A stretch of DNA of 64,000 nucleotides, taken from Boesenbergia rotunda (lineage: Eukaryota; Streptophyta; Magnoliopsida; Zingiberales; Zingiberaceae). Of this stretch, positions 1-11,253 are shown in pieces (the stretch's first letter is position 1; each line of letters opens with the position of its first letter). The stretch is from positions 124,001 to 188,000 of the forward strand of contig JAGFNQ010009511.1 in the NCBI GenBank assembly GCA_024364735.1. Reading direction: 5' to 3'. Below the pieces are notes generated by a model, which was not told the origin of the DNA, did not search any database, and saw only the letters and a program-made list of their open reading frames with translations. A program made the position numbers and the translations under genes.

Positions 1-20
1 ACGAACAAACTAACACCAAT

Positions 21-905
21 ATGGTCGAGAAAGGTATTGCTTTCATTGCAGGTAAAACTGGAAGGACAACTAAGAAGAAGCCTGAACTTGAACCCGAGTC
101 TAACTCAGACTCAGACTCAGAAGACGAAGAAGGAGATCAAACTAAGCTGGTCCGACTAGCCCGAAGCTACTACAAGGAGCTGAAGAACCGAACCAACAAA
201 CGGAAAACCGGCCGAAGAAAGGACGAACCAGCTGAACCCGCAAACAAGCCCAATGTGACCTGCTACGAGTGCAAGAAAAAGGGCCACTACAAGTCAGAGT
301 GTCATAACCTAAAGGAAACTAAAAAGACGAGAAGAAAGAAAGCACTGCAAGCAACCTGGGACGAATCTTCCTCGGAAGAAGAAGAAGAGGCACCCCAGTC
401 CAACCTCCTAGCTCTGACCGCCTCAGATAAAGTCGAGACTGAGTCAGAATCAGAACAGGACGACGGCGAGCTGACCTTTACAGAAGACGGCGAAATTAAG
501 GTAACTGGTTTCAATAGATGTCAATTAAGTGAACTAATTTCATTTCTTTCTCGAGATTTGGCAAAAGCCAAACTCCGAGTCGAATCCCTCCGACAGGAAG
601 TAAAACTCCTGAAAGAGGGAGCTGACTCTAAACCCTTAACCGAGAAGGTTCAGGAAGGAACTCCTACTCAAGTTGAAAAACTTGAAAAGGAGAATTCCTC
701 CCTGAAAACTCAGGTTAAGGATCTTAGATCAACTTTAGAACGATTTACATCTGGTTCCAAGGGTCTTGACATGATCCTTGGAAAACATAAATCAATTCTA
801 AATCGATCCGGACTGGGCTATAGAACCAAATCCCGGCAAAGATCTTACTTTGCTGTACTGAATCAGTCCAGAGGTAAAATTCAGGCATGGGTACCCAAAC
901 TGTGA
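21..905 (+). CDS. Gag-like protein of element H (zinc knuckle plus coiled coil), N-terminus possibly incomplete
   Basis: 294 residues. It opens with a basic and then acidic stretch, followed by one CX2CX4HX4C zinc knuckle at residues 81-94 (CYECKKKGHYKSEC), a second acidic Ser/Glu-rich stretch, a Leu/Lys/Glu heptad region (about 165-240) likely to be coiled coil, and a C-terminal GLGY block typical of plant Copia gag just before protease. Zinc knuckles bind the packaged genomic RNA in virus-like particles. No capsid-type N-terminal domain is visible, so either the true start is left of the window or the ATG at 21 is internal. The frame stops at 905 where an autonomous element would continue into protease. 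The P1 and P2 gag proteins have the same knuckle, coiled-coil and GLGY order. Confidence 0.75.
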   Translation: MVEKGIAFIAGKTGRTTKKKPELEPESNSDSDSEDEEGDQTKLVRLARSYYKELKNRTNKRKTGRRKDEPAEPANKPNVTCYECKKKGHYKSECHNLKETKKTRRKKALQATWDESSSEEEEEAPQSNLLALTASDKVETESESEQDDGELTFTEDGEIKVTGFNRCQLSELISFLSRDLAKAKLRVESLRQEVKLLKEGADSKPLTEKVQEGTPTQVEKLEKENSSLKTQVKDLRSTLERFTSGSKGLDMILGKHKSILNRSGLGYRTKSRQRSYFAVLNQSRGKIQAWVPKL

Positions 906-1925
906 CTGAACAAACCGACTGGATCAAAACAGTATTGGATCCCCAAGGACAAGATTCACATCTTGCCTAATTATTACCGTGGCTTTAGTCCAGGGGGAGC
1001 CAAACTGAAAACTATATTTATTGTTAGATAAGATATTTGCCTGCAATATGATTGTTTACTTGTTTATTTAATTTCTGCAATTTACCATGCTTAGACTTAG
1101 GCTAGTTTAAGGACTAAACAAACTTAGCTGAAACTTGACAACATAGTATTGGGTGGAGGTGAGATGATAGTATGTTAGGGAAGCCAATTTGGCGGAACTA
1201 GCCGAAGCTACCGATCCAAGACCCAAACTAGTTAGACCAGAAATTTTTCAAAGAATAATTTTGAAAATGAAATTTTCATTAAAAGGCTTTGTCAAGGAAA
1301 GGGTGGATGATCCCATAAGGCTACGGCCAAAGAAGGCCTAGTGCCTCGCCAAGACCTGGAAGCCAATTTTTGAAATTCAAATTCAAATTATTTTTTGTCA
1401 AATTCGAATCTAACACAAAATTTCAGTTAATTGTAGATTTAAACATCTTTTCAAAAATTTCAAAATTAATTAAGTTTTCAAAATTTAATTGTTTTCAAAA
1501 TTAATTAAGTTTTCAAAATTTAATTGTTTTCAAAATTAATTAAGCTATCAAAATTTAATTGTTCTTAAAATTAATCAAAATTTTCAAAACAGTCTTAACT
1601 ATCAAAACCTGTCTCACGAAAACTATAAGGCTAACGTGATTGAAAACCCTAGACTAGGTGAGACAGTAGGATTAAGACTCAATTGGAAATTCTTTTGATA
1701 CCCATAGTATGAGACAATCTTGTATTTAAGATCATAGTCAAACCATGGTCAACATAGTCAAACCATGGTCAACATAGTCAAACCACGGTCAAAATGGTCA
1801 AAGCATGATTAACACGGTCAAACCACAGTCAAAACAGTCAAATCAATTCAAACCATGGTCAAACCGATTAAACCATGGTTAAAGGTAGACAAGACACAAA
1901 ATTTGTCTTTACCTACTCTATTCCG
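906..1925 (+). other. Element H spacer between gag and ORF2, with short tandem repeats
   Basis: No reading frame of note. About 1130-1395 matches 7663-7935 of element N (shared phrase TATTGGGTGGAGGTGAGATG), so H and N are related inside as well as in the LTRs. About 1460-1575 is a tandem array built from AATTAATTAAGTTTTCAAAA. About 1738-1860 is an array of GTCAAACCATGGTCAACATA-like units. I see no RNA gene. Confidence 0.6.
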
Positions 1926-2190
1926 GGTGCCCGGGACCACACGGGCGCCCCCTCCCATAACCTTTTCTTTCACCCTAGGCAAAAAGCTGCCACTGCCCTT
2001 GACCAGGGCGCCCGGAACCATGCGGGCGCCCCCATCACTTCCAATGCAGCAAAAGCTGCAAAGCACCCTGTTGAGGGCGCCCGGGATGTCCCGGGCGCCC
2101 CCAACCAGCCAAAAGCCACTGCCTTTGGCAGCAGCCGCTGACCAGGGCGCCCGGAAGCTCCCGGGCGCCCCCATGGAAATGCCTATATAA
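1926..2190 (+). promoter_or_regulatory. Internal promoter of element H ORF2: GGGCGCCC palindrome cluster plus TATA box
   Basis: Eight GGGCGCCC-type palindromes occur as four pairs, each pair separated by about 10-14 bases. They are followed by TATATAA at 2184-2190. The first ATG in a good context is at 2286, about 100 bases downstream, after a pyrimidine-rich leader. The element's own LTR has the same arrangement, GGGCGCCC pairs just upstream of a TATATAAAG box (about 12960-13265). Promoter activity is inferred from this arrangement only. Confidence 0.55.
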
Positions 2191-2285
2191 GGCACCCGAA
2201 TTCCCCTTCTCCTCCCACACCAAAATCAACCTCCTTCTTCACTTCTTTCTCTTCAAGAAGATCTTGCAAGTCCTCATCCTCAACT

Positions 2286-3464
2286 ATGCCTCCCCGAGCT
2301 GCCCGGTACAATTTTAGTTAATTTTTTATTGCATTTGAATTTAGTTTTATGCAATACCCTCATGATTCTTTTAAATTTCCTTAACTTAGAAGACGCCGAC
2401 CAAACCCGGCCAACCCCGGTGCCGAACCTAGTCCGGACCCTAGATTCCCTACCTTAGAGTTATGTAATAGGTTTGCACAAACCATTTACAAACCTATTAA
2501 AACAAGTTATCTTAATAAGCACTTCTTCACCCAATCATGCCCCGTAGCTATGAATATTATCAACTTCTATCAGTTAGATAATCTTATCTTCTGCACCCAT
2601 ACCATTAATGAATCTTTATGTGCAGAATTCTACAATAATATAATTCGACAAGATAATCTTATGTTTCACACTACTGTCCAAGGGATCCCTCTGACTATCA
2701 CCCCTACTTTGTTGAACCGATTCCTAGGACTGCGACCCTCTCAGTCCACATTCTGCTGCTATCCTCCTAGGACTCCCCCATTTGATCCTCCCTACTTAGA
2801 CATTACCCTAGATACCATCCACTCCTATTTCTATAGGGCAGACCTCCCCGCAAATAGACGTTTCCAAGCCGTTGAACTTCAGGCACAGGACTATGCCTTG
2901 TATAGAGTCTTGGTCCGCTGTATCCTACCACTCTCCACCAGAGATCTAGGGACTATGCGACCCTTTCATGCTTTCCGTCTATATGCCCTAGTCCATCACC
3001 TTGACCTAGACATTGGACTCCATATGTTTCATACCATTCTGCATGCATCCAGTGTCACGACCCAGGGACGAGTACGCACACCATTCTGCCACATCATCAC
3101 TTCCCTCCTTCATCACCACGGTCGCGATATTACCGTGGGTGAAATAACCGCTATGACTGACTTTGACAAAATAGGATTTAGGAAATTCTCCTTAGCGGGT
3201 CTAGAGGTGTCGGCCACCGGGGTTCTTAGTTGGAGACGACAGCAGGCCGGAGCTCCGATCGACTCAGACGAGGAGGTCGACGTCGACGTCGGAGACATAG
3301 CTGCAGTAGCCCGAGCACACATCGACGAGCCCGCTCCACCGACACTCTACGAGAGGGTGACATATTTAGAGACAAAGGTTCAGAGCCTCCGAGAGGAGGT
3401 TGAGGCCTATCATATTGAGCAGATGGACGCTCGTCGAGCCGATCGAGAAGTGCCTGACGCATGA
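2286..3464 (+). CDS. ORF2 of element H: intron-containing plant-transposon-domain protein
   Basis: Exons 2286-2305 and 2390-3464; the intron is 84 bases, GT-AG, phase 2. The first exon encodes MPPRAAR, and the second runs open without a stop and in frame through an internal Met at 2550, giving about 364 residues. The body contains a conserved block shared with P1 and P2 (YNNI/YANL motif, FLGLRPSQ-like segment, HAF and LVHHLDLDIGLHMF segments, GRVRTPFCHI). The C-terminus is acidic and then heptad-like (VTYLETKVQSLREEVEAYH), a probable coiled coil. It resembles the 'putative plant transposon protein domain' found in many plant LTR elements (from memory, unverified). Function unknown; it is not a polymerase. 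This is the only intact copy of the three in the window. Confidence 0.7.
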
Positions 3465-3912
3465 TTCATCGAGATGATGGCACGATTCGATTCATGGCAG
3501 CCTGGCCCATCTGATCATCCCGGTCCTTCGTCTTAGATTCACTTGGCATTGTACCTATTTGACTGCCCCTACTCAGTAGGATTGACTTGTGTTTGACTGT
3601 TTGACTGTGTTGAACCTTGAGTACCTGCTTTATTCTCTGTTGACCAGTTTATGAGTATTTTCAATTCAGCAATTAGGATTGTGTTCTGTAGAATAGATTA
3701 ACTTTATTTTTTTTTTCTGCTCTACTTGATTTAAAAATTTGTTTCTAAAAATAGAAATTGAAAAACTGTTTTACTTAATTTCAAAATCAGTTTTCATTTT
3801 CGACTTAGTTTTATTTTTATTTCAAAACTACCCCCTTTCAAAACTAAGGCTTTTTCGAAAATGGACTTAGCCTAGGCCCTAACCCTAGAACTGCATGCAC
3901 CTATAGACTTAG
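3465..3912 (+). other. Element H spacer up to the element N insertion site
   Basis: Noncoding and T-rich. It ends with CTTAG (3908-3912), which recurs at 11254-11258 on the far side of element N as the 5-bp target duplication. Confidence 0.8.
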
Positions 3913-5528
3913 TGTTGGTGCAAGTTGCATCAATGATATTCCTCTTTAGGTGTTTTAATGTTTGACAATACACTTAAGTCAGTGATACAATGAATAGACA
4001 AAGGGGAGCAAAAGTGAAGTTACCAAAGCTGAAGAAAAGTCTTAGTTAAACTAGGCATCGAAACCCCAAGTCCTAGCGAAGGGCTGCTAGGCACCTAGCG
4101 AAGGGCTGCTAGGTATCGAAACCCCAAGAGCTAGCGAAGGGCTGCTAGGCACCTAGCGAAGGGCTGCTAGGTATCGTAACCCTAAGACCTAGCGAAGGGC
4201 TGCTAGGCACCTAGTGAAGGACTACTAGGCATAGAAGACCTAGCGAAGGGCTGCTAGGCACCTAGCGAAGGGCTGCTAGGTATTGAAGACCTAGCGAAGG
4301 ATTGCTAGGCACCAGGCGAAGGACCGCTTGGTAACAAAGACCTAGCGAAGGGCTGCTAGGCACCTGGCGAAGGATTGCTAGGTAATGAAGTCTTGGTCCA
4401 AGGGACTGAGCAACTTAGCTGAGCGATGACTAAGGAAAGGAGTAGAGACGGGTCGGGGTTCGGGCGTCTTGAGATCCGGAGTAATCGGAGGCTAAGCAAA
4501 AGTCCATCCGAAGGACTGGGTGGCAACCGTCTCCTGAAAGGAGTAGGTGAAGGGCGAGTTCTCGGGGATAGGAACTCGTGCCGATTCGACCTAGGGTTTC
4601 GTGCAAATCCAAAGTCCGAACCAAGTCCTTAAGCTTAATATTATATGCATATATGTTTTGTGTTTGTGTATCTTGCAGGTAACAAGAACCGGAGACAAAG
4701 CAAGCCTTGCGGTGTTAATGCAGGGTGCCCCAGTGTTGGGGGCGCCCCCATGCACCAGGGCGCCCCCATGCAAGGGGGGCGCCCACAGTCAGTGCTAAAA
4801 AGGGAGTTATGGTGAAGCAGGGTAAACAGGTGTCAACCAGGGCGCCCGGAACGTCCGGGGCGCCCGGATTAGAAGCTGTTTTGCTGTTTCGAAGTCAGAA
4901 CACAGGATAAACCCTCACGGGGGCGCCCGGAGCGTCCAGGGCGCCTTGGTCAAAGGTCTTATCACCTGCAACGAAGTAGGCACAAGGATAAGAGTTGACC
5001 GAGTCTTCCGGGGTGCCCCCAGCGTCCGGGGCGCCCCCAGGAGGCCTATATAAGGGGCTTCGACCCCTCAGCTTCTGAGAAAATATTCCAGAGCGATTTT
5101 GATCATTCCGACCGACGACAACGCACTAGAAACGAGGCTCTACGACCGGGAGGCTCCAGGAGGAGGTGCGCGGCACTTCGGAGGTCCAGATCGGCCGAGC
5201 TTTAAACTTTGTCTCGTTGGTTTGCTTTTTAATTACTGTACTTAAATTTCTATATTATTGCTTGTAATATTGCACTGTAAGTCGGGTTTCTCTGCCTCCG
5301 GAAAGTCCGGGATGGAGACCAATAGTGGACGGGCTTCCCGTGCATAGGCCTTGGATGTACTGACCCTGGGGGGTCGGGAACCAAGTAAAATCCGCTGTGT
5401 ACCTGTGTTCGTTTTGTTTCTATTTTCCGCTGCACTAACGATCTAAATAGTTTTACGAACGATGATTTCCGAAAGATTTTCAAACGGTCGATATTCACCC
5501 CCCCTCTATCGACGGCACCGGTCCTACA
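3913..5528 (+). repeat. Element N 5' LTR
   Basis: 1616 bp. The U3 part holds a tandem array (about 4072-4383) of CCTAGCGAAGGGCTGCTAGG units, each able to fold as a 6-bp stem (CCTAGC/GCTAGG). GGGCGCCC palindromes follow (about 4724-5040), then TATATAAG at 5047-5054 as a likely TATA box. The end CACCCCCCCTCTATCGACGG and CCTACA matches the other LTRs of this family in the window. The primer site lies two bases beyond the end. Confidence 0.93.
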
Positions 5529-5530
5529 AT

Positions 5531-5542
5531 TGGTATCAGAGC
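5531..5542 (+). other. Primer binding site of element N (initiator Met tRNA)
   Basis: TGGTATCAGAGC, complementary to the 3' end of plant initiator tRNA-Met, placed two bases after the LTR end. Confidence 0.93.
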
Positions 5543-5632
5543 CAAGTTGCTCTTCACCGGACTAACCGCCGACGGAGCAACGACGCCAGGAGTTGAGGGG
5601 GAGCCCAAGGGTGAATCAGGTACATTTTTTTA

Positions 5633-6730
5633 ATGTCTAATTTTAAATTGCATATTATTTGTTTCAAATGCAGGGAGAGAGGGCACTATAAAAATCAGTG
5701 CCCTACTCATAAAAATCGTTCATCACCGGCGGCAAAGGGGGCACCAGCGCCAGGAGTCCGGAGAGATAAAAACCATATCAGATGCTTCAAGTGCAAAAAA
5801 TTCGGACACTACAAAAACAAATGTCCTGCAAAGGTACGAAAAATTTATGTTCCAAAAATTTTACAAGTTCCTGCACTGCCATGTGATAAAGTAGTTAATT
5901 CTTCTGATAAAGTAGATTTACTGCATAATAAAATTAACTTTTTGCATGTTAAATTACAAAACGTGAATATGACCAAAATATCAGAAATTAATTATTTAAT
6001 TCAGAATATTAATTTAGAAATTAATAAAATTAACTCTGATAATTTTTCTGATAAAATTAACTCTGATAATTTTTCTGATAAAGTTAACTCTAATAATTTA
6101 TTTGATAAAATTAATCCTGATAATTTATCTGGTAAAATTAATTCTGATAATTTATCTGATAAAATTAATCCTGATAATTTTTCTGATAAAATTAGTTCTG
6201 ATAATTTTAATTCAGACAAAATTAATCCTAAGGATAATTCGGAATTCAAATTTGAAAATTCTAAGGATAATTCCGAATTCAAATTTGAAAATCCTAAGGA
6301 TAAATCCGAATTCAAATTTGAATATCTTAAGGATAATTCAGAAATTAATTATGAAAATCTTAAAGATAATCTAGAGATAAATATTGAAAATATTGAAAAT
6401 ATATCTGAGGATAATTTTGAAAATAAAATTCTCCTAGATAATAATTTAATTATAGATAATATTAAAGATTATTACAAAACCTTAATTAGTGGCACTAATT
6501 ACTCCACCTACTGTAAGGATATTGAAAGACTTAATCTTGAGGAGGATATAGAACTATCTAAGATAAAGGCCATAGTTAATAAAAATTACAAATATTCAAA
6601 TAAATCAAAATTATTAGAAAAACATGAAAAGAAAGATAAAGATGAAGAAAAAATTTTTGAAATAATGAAAATGATGAATTTAAACCCACAATTATTAATT
6701 AATCATGATAACCTCAAAAAAAAACTTTAA
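5633..6730 (+). CDS. Zinc-knuckle repeat protein of element N (gag remnant)
   Basis: 365 residues. Two CX2CX4HX4C knuckles lie near the N-terminus: CFKCRERGHYKNQC (residues 10-23) and CFKCKKFGHYKNKC (about 51-64). A low-complexity middle (about 130-200) is made of repeated DKINSDNFS-like units of 8-10 residues. Next come about five KDNSEFKFEN-like 11-residue units (about 205-260) and a charged C-terminus ending in lysines. No capsid domain is present. Codon use is extremely A/T-rich, unlike the flanking LTRs. The ATG at 5633 is only about 90 bases after the primer site, so this is the first cistron of the genomic RNA. It probably binds RNA through the knuckles; the role of the repeats is unknown. 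Confidence 0.65.
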   Translation: MSNFKLHIICFKCRERGHYKNQCPTHKNRSSPAAKGAPAPGVRRDKNHIRCFKCKKFGHYKNKCPAKVRKIYVPKILQVPALPCDKVVNSSDKVDLLHNKINFLHVKLQNVNMTKISEINYLIQNINLEINKINSDNFSDKINSDNFSDKVNSNNLFDKINPDNLSGKINSDNLSDKINPDNFSDKISSDNFNSDKINPKDNSEFKFENSKDNSEFKFENPKDKSEFKFEYLKDNSEINYENLKDNLEINIENIENISEDNFENKILLDNNLIIDNIKDYYKTLISGTNYSTYCKDIERLNLEEDIELSKIKAIVNKNYKYSNKSKLLEKHEKKDKDEEKIFEIMKMMNLNPQLLINHDNLKKKL

Positions 6731-7330
6731 TTAAATCATAATTAAACTCAAATTAATTTTTAATAATTCAAATCAACTAATTCATAATAATTGGAATAAA
6801 ATATTTCAAATTAATTCAAATTAATTAATTAAATCTAAAATAATTCAAATTAATTCAAATTAATTCAAATTAATTAATTAAATCTATAATAATTCAAATT
6901 AATTAATTAAATCTAAAATAATTCAAATTAATTAATTAAATCTAAAATAATTCTCAAATAATTCAAATTAATTAATTAAATCTTAAATAATTCAAATTAA
7001 TTCAAATTAATTAATTAAATCAAATTAAATTCAAATTAAATCTAAATTAAATCTTAATTAAATCTTAATTGTTTAAATTAAATCTTAATTAATTCAAATT
7101 AAATCCAAATTAAATTCAAAATTTAAATTTAGATTAAATTCAAACTCAAACTTAAATTAAATTCAAATTCAAATTTAAATTAAATTCAAAATTTAAATTT
7201 AAATTAAATTAAAATTAAAATTAAATTAAATTCAAAATTTAAATTTAAATTAAAATTCAAACTTAAATTAAATTAAAATTCAAATTTAAATTAAATTCAA
7301 ATTCAAATTTAATTTAATCCAAATTAATTG
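6731..7330 (+). repeat. AT-rich degenerate tandem array in element N
   Basis: About 600 bases built almost entirely from AATTCAAATTAATTAATTAAATC and AAATTTAAATTAAATTCAAA variants with little G or C. No coding potential. Confidence 0.8.
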
Positions 7331-9594
7331 AAGCTTAAATTCATTTTCAATTAATTATTTTTCTAATCCAATCAACTCTTAATTAACCTGAACTAAACTA
7401 AAATAAAATTTTACCCAAACTATAACAATTAAAATTAATAACATTAAATATGTCAAAGTGGGTTGACATATTCGCGGGTTCACTCGACATGTATCAAATT
7501 AGGAATTTGATACATTCTTAGAAACTTAAATAAAATAACTCAAATTGGTTGACTCATGCATAATTGCCATGTCATGCATTTGCTATTTATTTTTAATATG
7601 ACATGTCATTCATATTTAAATTTTATGCATAATTTAGAACGGCTATAAGAAAAAGAATGATTGAAACTTGATCAACATAGTATTGGGTGGAGGTGAGATG
7701 ATAGTACATTAGGGAAGTCATCTTGGCGGAACTAGCCGAAGCTACCGATCCAATACCCAAACTAGTTAGACCAGAATTTTTCAAAAAGTGATTTTGAAAA
7801 TGAAATTTCATTAAAAGGCTTTGTCAAGGAAAGGGTTGATGATCCAATAAGGCTACGGCCAAAGAAGGCCTAGTGCCTCGCCAAGACCTGGAAGCCAATT
7901 TTTGAAATTCAAATTCAAGTTACTTCTTGCCAAATTCAAATCTAACACAAGCTTCAACTAAATCTTAGAGTTAATAAATTAAGAAAAATGATTCAAGCAT
8001 CTCACAATACACCTATAAGGCAACCATGCTTGTTGTATTGATACATCTAAAATGGGTGAGATGATAAGGACTAATGAATTGAAAAATATTTTTCGAAATT
8101 ATTTTTCAAAATTATTAGAATATTTTCATAAAAATATATTTACAAAATAGTGCTTCAATATAATAATGTTTTTATGGAATTCATGCTTGTCTGATTGATT
8201 ATATATATTATATATTTTTCAAAAATATATCTTTTCAAAAATTGTTTGACTCACTCAATTAGACACAAGCCTCTTAGGACAACACTAAAGTTCCTTAAGG
8301 CACATAGATAGAGTCAAACGATATCGGGTACAGGGGTACTTTTCATTTTTTTTGTTTTCAAAAATTGCACTTTAAAAATTACTATAAACCCTAAAGACAC
8401 TTGTGTTTTTCGAAAACTGAGCTTTAAATCGTTATCACTTGTGTTTTTCGAAAAAGTTTTATCTGTCTTGTTTGATTTTGATAAACCCTAAAGACACAGA
8501 GGAATGTCCACTTCATAATTTACAAGGACACCTAGGATGTGTCAACTTTAGGGGGAGTATAAATCAAACTTCTGAAATAATGTTGATTAATTATTAGATA
8601 ATTTATTTAATTTGTATAAACCTTAAGACTTAGAGGAAGAGTACTTGTGGTCAACAAGCTTCCCAAGACTGGGTCAAATTTAGGGGGAGGTCAAATTAAA
8701 AGAATTATTGAAAATTTCAAATGTTTTCATGCGCGGTATTTTCAAATCCTGTTGAAAACATAAGTATTCTTTCAAAATAGTATCAATTTTCAAAAAAAAA
8801 TACTATTATTTTCAAAAATTCATCTGGTTTTTTTAATTTGAAATAATATCTTGAGTTTGGAAAATCTTCCAGGACACTTAGGAAAATGTCCTTGTAGTTA
8901 ACAAGGTTTCCTATGATTGTGTCAGACTGGAAGATAAACCAAATCAAGTATTTTCACTTTAAAATCTTTACATTTTTCAAAATTAACTTACATCCTATTA
9001 TTCTGTGACTTATGAAATTTTTTATAATATTTACTTGGGATGGAAAACTTCCAGGACACTTAGGAAAATGTCCTTGTAGTCAACAAGGGTTCCCAGGATA
9101 GTGTCAGACTGGAAAATTAACCAAGTGAAGTCAAATATTATGTTTTCAAAAGTACTTATGTTTTTCAAAGCCAAATATTCTTTCAAAATAGGCATAACAT
9201 TTATATTTTCCAAAATAACATTCTTTCAAAAGTTATGCATTTTCCAAAAGTACTTAATTATTCAAAAATTCAATATATTTTCAAAGGTACTTATATTTTC
9301 AAAAATTACATAATTTTTGCAATATATTATTCAAAATACAATGCTTTCAAAAATTTTGCACTAAGTATTTTCAAAAAGAACCAAAGGTTTTTAATGTTGG
9401 TGCAAGTATTTTATTTTTGATGTATGACAAAGGGGGAGAGATGTGTGCTTAAGTTAGAAAAATTTCTTAACGAAGATCAAAAATGTAGTCTCAAAACCTA
9501 TATCGTTTTTTTTCATTTTTACCCTAAGGACAGTAAGTTAGCCCCTTAAACCAATCTAACTTAAGTTATTGTCAAACATCAAAAAGGGGGAGAT
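7331..9594 (+). other. Element N 3' spacer with about four diverged repeats and the polypurine tract
   Basis: Noncoding. Blocks near 8500, 8630, 8865 and 9045 share GGACACTTAGGAAAATGTCC, CAACAAGGTTTCC and GTGTCAGACTGGAA or diverged forms of them, at roughly 130-240 base spacing; the last two are the closest pair. 7663-7935 matches 1130-1395 of element H. AAAAAGGGGGAGA at 9581-9593 is the plus-strand primer tract. Confidence 0.7.
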
Positions 9595-11253
9595 TGTTGG
9601 TGCAAGTTGCATCAATGATATTCCTCTTTAGGTGTTTTAATGTTTGACAATACACTTAAGTCAGTGATACAATGAATAGACAAAGGGGAGCAAAAGTGAA
9701 GTAACCAAAGCTGAAGAAAAGTCCTAGTTAAACTAGGCATCGAAACCCCAAGTCCTAGCGAAGGGCTGCTAGGCACCTAGCGAAGGGCTGCTAGGCACCT
9801 AGCGAAGGGCTGCTAGGTATCGAAACCCCAAGACCTAGCGAAGGGCTGCTAGGCACCTAGCGAAGGGCTGCTAGGTATTGTAACCCTAAGATCTAGCGAA
9901 GGGCTGCTAGGCACCTAGTGAAGGACTACTAGGCATAGAAGACCTAGCGAAGGGCTGCTAGGCACCTAGCGAAGGGCTGCTAGGTATAGAAGACCTAGCG
10001 AAGGATTGCTAGGCACCAGGCGAAGGACCGCTTGGTAACAAAGACCTAGCGAAGGGCTGCTAGGCACCTGGCGAAGGATTGCTAGGTAATGAAGTCTTGG
10101 TCCAAGGGACTGAGCAACTTAGCTGAGCGATGACTAAGGACAGGAGTAGAGACGGGTCGGGGTTCGGGCGTCCCGAGATCCGGAGTAATCGGAGGCTAAG
10201 CAAAAGTCCATCCGAAGGACTGGGTGGCAACCGTCTCCTGAAAGGAGTAGGTGAAGGGCGAGTTCTCGGGGATAGGAACTCGTGCCGGTTCGACCTAGGG
10301 TTTCATGCAAATCCAAAGTCCTTACCAAGTCCTTAAGCTTAATATTATATGCATATATGCTTTGTGTTTGTGTATCTTGCAGGTAACAAGAACCGGAGAC
10401 AAAGCAAGCCTTGCAGTGTTAATGCAGGGTGCCCCAGTGTTGGGGGCGCCCCCAGTGTTGGGGGCGCCCCCATGCACCAGGGTGCCCCCATGCAAGGGGG
10501 GCGCCCCCAGTCAGTGCTAAAAAGGGAGTTATGGTGAAGCAGGGTAAACAGGTGTCAACCGGGGCGCCCAGAGCGTCCAGGGCGCCCGGATTAGAAGCTG
10601 TTTTGCTGTTTAGAAGTCAGAACACAGGATAAGCCCTCACGGGGGCACCCGGAGCGTCCGGGGTGCCCTGGTCAAAGGTCTTATCACCTGCAACGAAGTA
10701 GGCGCAAGGATAAGAGTTGACCGAGTCTTCCGGGGCGCCCCCAGCGTCCGGGGCGCCCCCAGGAGGCCTATGTAAGGGGCTTCGACCCCTCAGCTTCTGA
10801 GAAAATATTCCAGAGTGATTCTGATCATTCCGACCGACGACAACGCACTAGAAATGAGGCTCTACGACCGGGAGGCTCTAGGAGGAGGTGCGCGGCACTT
10901 CGGAGGTCCAGATCGGCCGAGCTTCAAACTTTGTCTCGTTGGTTTGCTTTTTAATTACTATACTTAAATTTCTATATTATTGCTTGTAATATTGCACTGT
11001 AAGTCGGGTTTCTCCGCCTCCGGAAAGTCCGGGAAGGAGACCAATAGTGGACGGGCGTTCCCGTGCATAGGCCTTAGATGTACTGACCCTGGGGGGTCGG
11101 GAACCAAGTAAAATCCGCTGTGTACCTGTGTTCGTTTTGTTTCTATTTTCCACTGCACTAACGATCTGAATAGTTTTACGAACGAAGATTTCTGAAAGAT
11201 TTTCGAACGGTCGATATTCACCCCCCCCCTCTATCGACGGCACCGGTCCTACA
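9595..11253 (+). repeat. Element N 3' LTR
   Basis: 1659 bp, about 43 bases longer than the 5' copy. The extra length is at least one added CCTAGCGAAGGG unit near 9780 and one added 19-base GGGGGCGCC-containing unit near 10440. Its TATA box has changed to TATGTAAG (about 10769). It ends CCTACA before CTTAG. Confidence 0.93.

Larger units (their letters stand above)
3913..11253 (+). mobile_element. Element N: complete non-autonomous LTR retrotransposon nested in element H
   Basis: 7341 bp. LTRs at 3913-5528 and 9595-11253 both begin TGTTGGTGC and end CCTACA. The primer site TGGTATCAGAGC is at 5531-5542 and the polypurine tract AAAAAGGGGGAGA at 9581-9593. The target duplication CTTAG is perfect (3908-3912 and 11254-11258). 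The interior holds only one zinc-knuckle ORF (5633-6730), with no polymerase and no ORF2. The LTRs are near-identical apart from scattered substitutions and whole-repeat-unit indels, so the insertion is fairly young. Confidence 0.95.

Noticed and set aside
4072..4383. Regularly spaced repeats that superficially resemble a CRISPR array
   Set aside because: Plant LTR context, variable spacing, no unique spacers and no cas genes; it is a tandem hairpin array.
5609..5673. Possible intron (GTACAT...TGCAG) at the start of the element N ORF
   Set aside because: Removing it would delete the first half of an intact zinc knuckle (CFKCRERGHYKNQC), so the uninterrupted frame is preferred.
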